A DNA stretch of 29,318 bases from JBIQLO01 sp044464175. Its GTDB lineage: Bacteria > Planctomycetota > Phycisphaerae > Tepidisphaerales > Tepidisphaeraceae. The notes below the pieces were generated by a model. The model made no database searches and was not told where the DNA came from. It was given only the letters and a program-made list of their open reading frames with translations. Where the stretch lies: positions 1-29,318 of the forward strand of contig JBIQLO010000025.1 in the NCBI GenBank assembly GCA_044464175.1. The letters run 5' to 3'. The position numbers were made by a program, and so were the translations under genes. Positions 8,596 through 15,105 of this stretch are shown here, one piece after another; position 1 is the first letter of the stretch, and each line of letters starts with the position of its first letter.

Positions 8596-8802
8596 ATGCA
8601 ATTGAACATCGAAATAGAGCGGGAAAGTGATGGACGGTGGATCGCCGAAGTGCCGGAATTGCCCGGCACGTTGGTGTATGGCATGACACGCGGCCAAGCT
8701 TTGTCGAAAGTACAGGCGCTGGCGCTGCGTGTCCTGGTGGATCGACTGGAACACGGGGAATCCATTCCGGAAGTCGCTGAACACTTTCTTGTGACGGCAT
8801 GA
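8596..8802 (+). CDS. HicB-like antitoxin-family protein, orphan
   Basis: This 68-residue protein has the HicB-fold pattern: a short beta-strand start (LNIEIERESDGRWIAEVPELPG), a central TLVYGMTRGQAL and a helix KVQALALRVLVDRLEHGE. This is the usual type II antitoxin domain, which binds and neutralises the HicA mRNA interferase. The ATG at 8596 is preceded by GGAG at good spacing; an in-frame GTG at 8587 is less likely. A HicA gene would be expected right after it. An ATG does overlap its stop (ATGA at 8799-8802), but that frame ends after three codons (TAG at 8808-8810) and I see no HicA sequence. It is either a stand-alone HicB-like protein or the remnant of a broken toxin-antitoxin pair. 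Confidence 0.75.
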   Translation: MQLNIEIERESDGRWIAEVPELPGTLVYGMTRGQALSKVQALALRVLVDRLEHGESIPEVAEHFLVTA

Positions 8803-8901
8803 GCATCTAGAGATCGTATAAAGCAAAGCGGGTCTTGGTCGCACTCCTGCGAATTGGCTGGACGATCTTTAATTCATAATCATTATCTTGATTTTCCCTT
8901 C

Positions 8902-8950
8902 CATCTGTGTTCATCTGTGCCCCATCTGTGGCTGAAACTTGAACAGATGG
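8902..8950. repeat. CATCTGTG repeat cluster
   Basis: Three copies of CATCTGTG lie at 8902-8909, 8912-8919 and 8923-8930, followed by an inverted CAGATGG at 8944-8950. They sit in the 161-bp gap between the HicB-like gene and the nucleotidyltransferase. The same gap holds an AT-rich stretch with a short palindrome (ATAAT-c-ATTAT, 8876-8886) that could be promoter or operator material. I recall similar phrases as dispersed intergenic repeats in planctomycete genomes. Confidence 0.45.
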
Positions 8951-8963
8951 AGCTGTCCCACCC

Positions 8964-9782
8964 ATGACCCCCACCACCAAAGCCGTCATTCTCGCCGCCG
9001 GACTGGGCACGCGCATGCGCAAGGCCGACCAGTCCGCCGCCCTCGACGCCAGGCAGGCCGCCATCGCCAATACCGGCGTCAAGGCGCTGATTCCCATCGA
9101 CCGCCCGTTCCTCGACTACGTCCTGCACGTGCTGGCCGAGGCGGGGATTGCCGATGTCTGCCTGGTCATCGGCCCCAAACACGATGAGCTGCGCCAATAT
9201 TACGGGCAGACGCTTCAGCCCAAGCGCATCAAAATCCATTTTGCCACCCAGCCCGAGCCCAGGGGAACGGCCGACGCCGTTCGGGCCGCCGAGGCATTTG
9301 CCGGCAACGATCCGTTCCTCATGCTCAACTCCGACAACTACTATCCCCTTCCGGCCATCCGCGATCTGCGACAGGTGGGCGGCGCAGGCGTCGTCGCCTT
9401 CGACCGCAACGCCTTGATCGCCGGCGGCAACATCCCGGCCGAGCGCGTGGAAAAATTCTCCATCGTCCGCCCCGACGCCCAGGGCAATCTCCAGCGGATC
9501 ATTGAAAAGCCCGATGCCGCCACCCTGGAATCGCTGGGTGACAACCTGCTGGTCAGCATGAACTGCTGGTCCTTCTCCCCCGCCATTTTCAAGGCGTGTG
9601 CCGCCATCGGCCCCTCGCCCCGCGGCGAGTATGAAATCCCTGATGCCGTTCAGTATGCCACCGATACGCTCGGCGAGCGGTTCAAAGTGATCGTCTCCCG
9701 CGACGCGGTGCTCGATCTCTCCAGTCGCGCGGACATCGCCTCGGTTGCCAAAACCCTGGCCGGTTCGCCGGTCAACCTGTAA
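8964..9782 (+). CDS. Sugar-phosphate nucleotidyltransferase
   Basis: This 272-residue protein belongs to the NTP-transferase family, which makes NDP-sugars from sugar 1-phosphates and NTP. The N-terminal AVILAAGLGTRM is the nucleotide-binding signature. The conserved lysine follows later than usual (GVKALIPI), after an extra stretch of roughly 15 residues compared with the normal GxGTRLxPxTxxxPK. PRGTADAVRAAEAF, MLNSDNYYP (metal-binding Asp) and IIEKPD are all typical. It lies 11 bp before a galactokinase-like gene, so the two are probably cotranscribed and may act in sequence: kinase to sugar 1-phosphate, then this enzyme to NDP-sugar. Glucose-, galactose- or N-acetylhexosamine-1-phosphate are all possible substrates. 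Confidence 0.87.
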   Translation: MTPTTKAVILAAGLGTRMRKADQSAALDARQAAIANTGVKALIPIDRPFLDYVLHVLAEAGIADVCLVIGPKHDELRQYYGQTLQPKRIKIHFATQPEPRGTADAVRAAEAFAGNDPFLMLNSDNYYPLPAIRDLRQVGGAGVVAFDRNALIAGGNIPAERVEKFSIVRPDAQGNLQRIIEKPDAATLESLGDNLLVSMNCWSFSPAIFKACAAIGPSPRGEYEIPDAVQYATDTLGERFKVIVSRDAVLDLSSRADIASVAKTLAGSPVNL

Positions 9783-9793
9783 CTCTTCCACTC

Positions 9794-11119
9794 ATGATCC
9801 CGGACTCTCTGCAAAAGATCGGCCTCTCCCCCGCCGAAGCCGCCGCCAAAAGCGCCCTGTTCGACCAGTGCCGCCGTGCGTTGGATGAAACCCCAAGCCC
9901 GCCGCCGGCTGCCCGCCTCCACGCCTTCATCCCCGGCCGGATCGAAGTGCTTGGCAAGCACACCGACTACTGCGGCGGGCGCAGCCTCGTCGCCGCGGTC
10001 GAGCGGGGCTTCTGCTTCATCGCGGACCCGCGCCCCGATCCCCGGTTCCGCATCACCGCCGCCGCCACCGGCGAATCCGTCGAATTTCCCTTCGCCGCCG
10101 ACCTCGAGCCGCGCCCGGCCCACTGGTCCAATTACCTCATGACCGCCGCCCGGCGGATCGCCCGCAATTTTCCGGGCAACCTGAAAGGCGCCAACATCGC
10201 CTTTGCCAGCGACCTCCCCCCCGCCGCCGGCCTCAGCTCCTCCAGCGCCCTGATCACTGCGATGGTGCTGCTGCTCATTCGAATCAATCAGCTTCAAGAC
10301 CGCCCTGAATACCAGGCCGAAATCCATTCCCGATGGGACCTGTGCGGCTATCTCGGCACGGTGGAAAACGGCCAGAATTTCGGCCGCCTCACCGGCGACA
10401 AGGGCGTGGGCACCTTCGGCGGCTCGCAGGACCACACCGCCATCCTCTGCTGCCGCGCGGACCAACTGGCCCGGATTGCCTTCAATCCCGTCCATCTGGA
10501 ATCTGAAATCCCCTTCCCCGCCGATTGCTGCTTCGCCATTGCCTCCAGCGGCGTTCTGGCCGAAAAAACCGGATCGGCCATGCACAGCTACAACAACGCT
10601 TCGCTGCTGGTGCGCCGCGCCATGGATCTGTGGCGGCAGAAGACCGGGCGGCCGGATATCACCCTGGCCCAGGCCATTCGCTCATCACCCGACGCCTTTG
10701 ATCACCTGGTCGAAGCGCTTCAACAGGATCCCAACGCCCCCGCCCTCATCGATCGCGTCACCCAGTTCCGCCGGGAGAGCGAACAGATCATCCCCGCCGC
10801 AACCGATGCGCTGGTTAAGAACGATGTATCGGAATTTGGCCGGCAGGTGGACCAATCCCAGCACCTGACCGAAACGCTGCTCAAGAACCAGGTTCCCGAG
10901 ACGGTCCACCTGGCCCATGCCGCCCGCCGGCTGGGCGCCTTGGCCGCCAGCGCCTTTGGTGCCGGCTTCGGCGGCAGCGTCTGGGCGCTGGTCCCGACGG
11001 CCTCCGCACCCGCCTTTCTGGACCGGTGGCAGGCCGACTACCGCCAACACCACCCCGAACCCGCCCTGCGCTCCACCTTCTTCCACACCCGCCCGGGCCC
11101 CGGAGCGGCGATCGCATAA
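9794..11119 (+). CDS. Galactokinase-like GHMP sugar kinase
   Basis: This 441-residue protein shows all three GHMP-kinase motifs. Motif 1 is PGRIEVLGKHTDYCGG (residues 47-62), the galactokinase signature. Motif 2 is LPPAAGLSSSSAL (141-153), the phosphate-binding loop. Motif 3 is AFGAGFGGSVWAL near residue 390. GGSQDH supplies a probable catalytic base, Asp213. Classical galactokinases read GEHTDY in motif 1; here the Glu is Lys (GKHTDY), which may mark a distinct subfamily or substrate. The probable reaction is ATP-dependent phosphorylation of a sugar at C1. It follows the nucleotidyltransferase by 11 bp, in keeping with a salvage route to an NDP-sugar. I withhold the symbol galK because the substrate is uncertain. 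Confidence 0.87.
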   Translation: MIPDSLQKIGLSPAEAAAKSALFDQCRRALDETPSPPPAARLHAFIPGRIEVLGKHTDYCGGRSLVAAVERGFCFIADPRPDPRFRITAAATGESVEFPFAADLEPRPAHWSNYLMTAARRIARNFPGNLKGANIAFASDLPPAAGLSSSSALITAMVLLLIRINQLQDRPEYQAEIHSRWDLCGYLGTVENGQNFGRLTGDKGVGTFGGSQDHTAILCCRADQLARIAFNPVHLESEIPFPADCCFAIASSGVLAEKTGSAMHSYNNASLLVRRAMDLWRQKTGRPDITLAQAIRSSPDAFDHLVEALQQDPNAPALIDRVTQFRRESEQIIPAATDALVKNDVSEFGRQVDQSQHLTETLLKNQVPETVHLAHAARRLGALAASAFGAGFGGSVWALVPTASAPAFLDRWQADYRQHHPEPALRSTFFHTRPGPGAAIA

Positions 11120-11172
11120 TTAGACTTGCGGAAGTTATGCCTCTATAAAATAAACCATGTGAACAACCCTTG

Positions 11173-11227
11173 GCACGGGCGACCGGTCCGTGTCCTTAAA
11201 AGTGATTAACGGGCCGGTCGCCCGTGC
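11173..11227. repeat. REP-like long inverted repeat
   Basis: A 17-bp inverted repeat (11173-11189 with 11211-11227), with one G-T type mismatch, encloses a 21-nt loop. The 123-bp gap 11120-11242 otherwise holds an AT-rich stretch (CTATAAAATAAACC near 11141-11155) that could be promoter material for the RidA gene. Its outer end shares CGCCCGTGCTAC with the element at 2652-2663. It may also stop or protect the upstream kinase mRNA. Confidence 0.65.
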
Positions 11228-11242
11228 TACAAAAAGGCGCCC

Positions 11243-11704
11243 ATGTCCCTCACCGAAAAACTCCAGTCGTTAAATATTGAGCTGCCCAAGCTGGCCGGCC
11301 CGTTCGGCGCCTATGTCCCGGCCAAGCGCTCGGGCAACCTGATCTACATCGCCGGCCAACTGCCCATGAAGGATGGCAAGCTCGTGGCCGCCGGTCCCGT
11401 TCCCTCCGCCTGTTCCATTGAGGATGCCCGCCTGGCCGCCCGGCAGTGCGTCATCAACGCCCTGGCCGCCGTCGCCTCCCTCGGCGACGGGGCGCTGGAC
11501 CGCCTGACCGGCGTCCTTCGCGTCGGTGCGTTCGTTCAGTCCGATGACAACTTCAAGCAGCAGCCCCAGGTCGCCAACGCCGCCAGCGAATTCCTGCAGG
11601 AACTGTTCGGCCACCCCGGCCAGCACGTCCGCGCCGCCGTCGGCGTCAACACCCTCCCCCTGGACGCCGCCGTTGAAATCGAGTTCGTCTTTGAATCCCA
11701 GTAA
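11243..11704 (+). CDS. RidA/YjgF-family protein
   Basis: This 153-residue protein belongs to the RidA (YjgF/YER057c/UK114) superfamily, small trimeric cytosolic proteins; RidA itself hydrolyses reactive enamine/imine intermediates. LIYIAGQLPMKDGKL matches the conserved sheet and loop, and HVRAAVGVNTLPLDAAVEIEFVF is the C-terminal signature. That signature keeps the arginine corresponding to catalytic Arg105 of E. coli RidA. It is longer than canonical RidA (about 128 residues), which points to one of the longer Rid subfamilies. The ATG at 11243 fits the family N-terminus. It lies 22 bp upstream of a GNAT acetyltransferase gene and is probably cotranscribed with it. Confidence 0.9.
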   Translation: MSLTEKLQSLNIELPKLAGPFGAYVPAKRSGNLIYIAGQLPMKDGKLVAAGPVPSACSIEDARLAARQCVINALAAVASLGDGALDRLTGVLRVGAFVQSDDNFKQQPQVANAASEFLQELFGHPGQHVRAAVGVNTLPLDAAVEIEFVFESQ

Positions 11705-11726
11705 ACGACTTCTGTCTTCTTCCCTC

Positions 11727-12272
11727 ATGATCCGTCCCGCCACCATCCATGATGTGCCCCGCATCGCCCAGATCATCAACGCCCATGCCGGCCTGGGCAA
11801 GATGCTTTTCAAAAGCTACGCCCAGCTTTTCGAGTCCCTGCGCGATTTCGCCGTCTATGAAACCACCGAAAATGGCCGGCCTGAGGTCATCGGCTGCTGC
11901 GGCCTGACGATCATCTGGGCCGATCTGGCCGAGGTGCGCTCCCTGGCGGTCGATGATGCCTTCCGCGGACGGGGCATCGGCACGCAACTGGTCCAATGGT
12001 GCATTGAGGAGGCCCGCCGCCTGCAAATCCGCCGGCTGATGGCCCTCACCTACGAGCAGCGGTTCTTCCAGAAGCTCGGCTTTGAGGTGGTCCCCAAGGA
12101 GACGCTGCCGCTTAAAGTCTGGAGCGATTGCGTGCGCTGTCCCAAGCAGGATGCGTGCGATGAAATTGCGGTGGTGCTGACACTTCAGGATGTTCCGCCG
12201 CCCAATCTCCCCAGCGCCCCCCCCACGCCGCGCGGCCTGAGCATTCCCGTGCTGGATTATGTGGACGACTGA
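11727..12272 (+). CDS. ArgA-like GNAT N-acetyltransferase
   Basis: This 181-residue GNAT-fold acetyltransferase would transfer an acetyl group from acetyl-CoA to an amine. MIRPATIHDVPRIAQIINAHA is the usual GNAT start, and VRSLAVDDAFRGRGIGTQLV contains the acetyl-CoA-binding RGRGIG loop. YEQRFFQKLGFEVV is motif B. The segment VWSDCVRCPKQDACDE matches stand-alone ArgA-like N-acetylglutamate synthases, which carry W-x-DC-x2-CP-x3-CDE near the C-terminus. Arginine biosynthesis is therefore the likeliest role. A tail of about 30 Pro-rich residues follows. The last 16 bp overlap the 3' end of the convergent membrane-protein gene. Confidence 0.82.
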   Translation: MIRPATIHDVPRIAQIINAHAGLGKMLFKSYAQLFESLRDFAVYETTENGRPEVIGCCGLTIIWADLAEVRSLAVDDAFRGRGIGTQLVQWCIEEARRLQIRRLMALTYEQRFFQKLGFEVVPKETLPLKVWSDCVRCPKQDACDEIAVVLTLQDVPPPNLPSAPPTPRGLSIPVLDYVDD

Positions 12273-14194
12273 CCAGGGGCGTCGCCCGCCCCGCCCCCTT
12301 TAATCTCAATTCGCCCCCGCTTCGGACGGTTGACCAGCGACAGATACAGAAAGATCGCCGCCAGCAACAGCACCATCCACCCGATGTCCGGATTGGCCCC
12401 CCGCATAAAGAACACCCACTTTGGCGCCAGCTTCGGGTCCATCGGCAGGAGGCTGAGCATCATGGGCAGCATCGCCAGCGCCGTTGTCAGAAGGTGCAGC
12501 AGCGTCAGCCCGAAGCTCACCGCCACGAACGCCGCCGTCATCGCCGCCCCCCACATCAGATATCGTTCGTGCAACTGCGCCACCAGGGCGAACATCAGCA
12601 CCCACGGGGCGGCCAGCGCGATCAACACGCCCACGCTGTTGCGCCGACTGTGCCGCGCCGCCCCCACGGCGCACAGCACCAGCGTGATCCCGTATATAAT
12701 TTGCAGACCCCATTTCACCGTCAGCGGCGTGCCCCGCGCCACCCCGCCGCCGGCCCAAAAGGCAAACCAGAAACCGCCCCCCAGCACCGCCAGCCCCACG
12801 CCCCCCCGGACCAGCAGCCGAACCGGAACCCGCCTGCCGCTCTCGCGCCAATTGCGCCAAGCCCGCGCCATCGGCCAGGCCACGCCCGCCGTCCCCGCCA
12901 ACGCCAGCGCGATCACCCCCCATTTCACAATCCCGCCCAGCACACTCATCGTCTCAGGCGTCACCATCGCCTCATTGAGTTTCCATCGCCACCGCGCGTG
13001 CATCAGCGCCGGCAGGTTAATCGTCGCCCCCATATTCATCGCCTGCCACTGATTGGCCCCGAAAACAAACCCCGTCTGGAACCATGCCCAGCTTCCCCCC
13101 ATCCACGCGCCCGCCCCAAAAATCGCCGCCCCCAGCACGCCCGCCACAAACGCCGCCCGGTGCCGCCATTGGCGAAACAGCCACCACGAACCGACCGCCG
13201 CCCCCAGCGCCAGCACGCCTACCAAGATCCACGTCCCACGCCCCGCCACCAGCCACGGCGATGCCAGCAGTCCCGCCCCGGCCGCGAATCCCGCCAGCCC
13301 CCGCAGCGCCCGCCGCCACTGCCCGGCAAAGAGCGGCCAAAGTACCAGGATCGGCGCCACCATCAGAATCTGCCCCTTCCACATCCCCCCGATCGCCACC
13401 AGTACCCCGGCCACAAGACAGGCATTCACCGACAGTGCCAGTGCTGCGGCCAGAAAAAACGCCACCGCCACGATGTCCCATTGCGGCCAGACGTGGGCAT
13501 TGACCAGCACGGCAGGATTGAACCAGAGGAGCAACCCCGCCACCCCCGCCAGAATCCACGCCCGCATTCCCCGCAGGATAGACCAAGGCCCACCTGAATC
13601 TTCCAGGGTTTCGATTCCCCCCGCCTTCTCCTCCCGCCTCACCCAATAAAAGACCAACCCGAACATCGCCGCCGCCGCCATCAGTTCCATCGCGGTATTA
13701 ATCCGCAGCATGAACGCGATCGCCTCATCGTCCCAAGGATGGCGTTTGCCCCCCGGCAGCTCCCGAATATGCCTCGCCCACAGCGCCGCCACCGCCAGGC
13801 GCAGCGGCGCATAGTCCAGATGCATCGCCCGTTTTTGCCGCTGGACCGCCACCTGATCATAAAATCCCACATACGCCTTCCACAGCGCCCCATAGCGCCC
13901 CCGCCAGGAATCGGCCGGCCCTTCCGCCGGAAGCTTCGCCGCATCCTCCACCACCCGATTGCCCCAGTAGACGGCATTTTGAATGTCCCCCCGAAATCGA
14001 ATCGTATCCGTGTGATTCCACAGCCATCCCCGCAGGCTTAATCCCCCCTGGAAGGCCGCCACGAGAATGCCGATGCCGATCAACGCGGCCACACCCGTCC
14101 CCACCCACCGCCAGATCGCCGCGCGAGAACGCCGCAGGCCCATCACCGTGGCCGCCGCGGCCGGTGAACCCAACACATCCGCCGCCTGCTCCAT
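12257..14194 (-). CDS. Polytopic membrane protein, probable GT-C glycosyltransferase
   Basis: This 645-residue protein has many hydrophobic segments, the first at about residues 28-52, then repeatedly to the C-terminus. The first loop (about 53-150) is hydrophilic, as in GT-C-fold glycosyltransferases that use lipid-linked sugars on the outer face of the membrane. Near the C-terminus, LVAQLHERYLMWGA matches the HERYL motif seen in such mannosyltransferase-like families. HVWPQWD and MWKGQILMVAPILVLWPL also recall that group. The start is supported by GGAGG 6 bp upstream. The gene lies 43 bp downstream of the metallo-hydrolase gene on the same strand, and its end overlaps the GNAT gene by 16 bp. 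A glycan- or protein-glycosylation role is inferred; no donor or acceptor can be named. Confidence 0.6.
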   Translation of the reverse strand: MEQAADVLGSPAAAATVMGLRRSRAAIWRWVGTGVAALIGIGILVAAFQGGLSLRGWLWNHTDTIRFRGDIQNAVYWGNRVVEDAAKLPAEGPADSWRGRYGALWKAYVGFYDQVAVQRQKRAMHLDYAPLRLAVAALWARHIRELPGGKRHPWDDEAIAFMLRINTAMELMAAAAMFGLVFYWVRREEKAGGIETLEDSGGPWSILRGMRAWILAGVAGLLLWFNPAVLVNAHVWPQWDIVAVAFFLAAALALSVNACLVAGVLVAIGGMWKGQILMVAPILVLWPLFAGQWRRALRGLAGFAAGAGLLASPWLVAGRGTWILVGVLALGAAVGSWWLFRQWRHRAAFVAGVLGAAIFGAGAWMGGSWAWFQTGFVFGANQWQAMNMGATINLPALMHARWRWKLNEAMVTPETMSVLGGIVKWGVIALALAGTAGVAWPMARAWRNWRESGRRVPVRLLVRGGVGLAVLGGGFWFAFWAGGGVARGTPLTVKWGLQIIYGITLVLCAVGAARHSRRNSVGVLIALAAPWVLMFALVAQLHERYLMWGAAMTAAFVAVSFGLTLLHLLTTALAMLPMMLSLLPMDPKLAPKWVFFMRGANPDIGWMVLLLAAIFLYLSLVNRPKRGRIEIKGGGAGDAPGQSST

Positions 14195-14237
14195 CGCGCC
14201 CTCCAGCCAGACCGCTCAGAACCGAAAATCCGTCCCC

Positions 14238-14870
14238 CTATCCCCTTAACGCCCTCTGCACGTATACATTGTTCCGCCGCTCTTCCCCCAGCAGCGACGG
14301 CGCGCCATGGCCACCCAATAGGCGGGTCTGATCCTCCAGCTGCATGACCCGGCGAATCGACTCATCCATCTGCTCCGGGTCCGAATCCGGCAGGTCCGTC
14401 CGCCCGATCGCCCCCATAATGATCAAATCCCCGCCGATCAGCACCTTCTCTTGCGGAAAATAATAACTCACGTGTCCCGGCGAGTGACCCGGCGTGTGGA
14501 TCACCTCCAGTTCCAGCGACCCGATCCGCAGCCGCCGCCCCTCCTCCACATACCCATCCGCGCTGCGCGGCGGAATCACCACCCCCGGAAAGGCCCGCGG
14601 CCGCTGCAGTTTCGGCTCATCCAGCCGGTGGATCAGCACTTTCGCCTCGGGAAACCGCCCCGTCACCTCCGCATGGTCGGCCACATGGTCAAAATGCCCG
14701 TGCGTCAGCCACAATCCCACGATCCGCCACTGGCGCTTCGCCGCCTCCTCCAGCAGACGCCCCACCGTATGGTCCGGCGCATCAAACAAAACCGCCTCTT
14801 TGGCCGACTCATCGGCGACCAGATAGGCATTGGTCGAGGCAACTCCGCCGGTGGCGCTGAGAATTTCCAT
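14238..14870 (-). CDS. Metallo-beta-lactamase-fold hydrolase (glyoxalase II-like)
   Basis: This 210-residue single-domain hydrolase carries the binuclear metal site THGHFDHV (His57, His59, Asp61, His62), then HTPGHSPGHVSYYF, GGDLI and a C-terminal GGHG. The length and the order of motifs match the short glyoxalase II-like proteins, which hydrolyse thioesters such as S-lactoylglutathione or related substrates in the cytosol. There is no C-terminal glutathione-binding domain as in full-length GloB, so the substrate may differ. The ATG is preceded by AAGGGGGC. It is the first gene of a probable two-gene unit with the membrane protein and diverges from the Wzc-like gene. Confidence 0.88.
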   Translation of the reverse strand: MEILSATGGVASTNAYLVADESAKEAVLFDAPDHTVGRLLEEAAKRQWRIVGLWLTHGHFDHVADHAEVTGRFPEAKVLIHRLDEPKLQRPRAFPGVVIPPRSADGYVEEGRRLRIGSLELEVIHTPGHSPGHVSYYFPQEKVLIGGDLIIMGAIGRTDLPDSDPEQMDESIRRVMQLEDQTRLLGGHGAPSLLGEERRNNVYVQRALRG

Positions 14871-14973
14871 GCCCCCTTCTTAGGCCAATCCCCCGCCCCA
14901 GGCAAGATGCTTCCCCCCTTCTCACCGCTTACAACCGGTCTCAACTTCCCAGTATTCCGCCTCCCATTCCTAA

Positions 14974-14993
14974 AAATGACAAATCCGTCATTT
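14974..14993. promoter_or_regulatory. Palindrome in the divergent promoter region
   Basis: AAATGAC and GTCATTT flank a 6-nt centre (aaatcc) in the AT-richest part of the 235-bp divergent gap between the metallo-hydrolase and the Wzc-like gene. Size and symmetry fit an operator for a dimeric regulator. No regulator gene is adjacent, so this is a candidate only. Confidence 0.4.
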
Positions 14994-15007
14994 ATTTCCA
15001 CAAATTT

Positions 15008-15036
15008 TTGCGGCCCCCTTAAACGTGGTGTATGTT
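15008..15036 (+). promoter_or_regulatory. Possible sigma70-type promoter of the Wzc-like gene
   Basis: TTGCGG (15008-15013) and TATGTT (15031-15036) are separated by 17 bp and lie about 70 bp before the start codon at 15106. The -35 match is weak (3 of 6) and the -10 fair (4 of 6), so this is tentative. Confidence 0.3.
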
Positions 15037-15105
15037 CCCTTGTCGGTCCATTCCGCGCTGAATTGCCTGGCCGGGCTTCTGTACCGGCTTGAGTTGGGAG
15101 AGATT

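Noticed and set aside
6453..8765. A 770-residue open frame on the minus strand opposite the NagB/PIG-L fusion
   Set aside because: It runs across rpmH, the deaminase fusion and hicB, all of which have recognisable motifs on the plus strand. It shows no family signature of its own.
12494..13597. A plus-strand open frame rich in Arg, Pro and Gln opposite the GT-C-like gene
   Set aside because: It is a low-complexity shadow of a membrane protein gene; the minus strand gives clear transmembrane segments and an HERYL motif.
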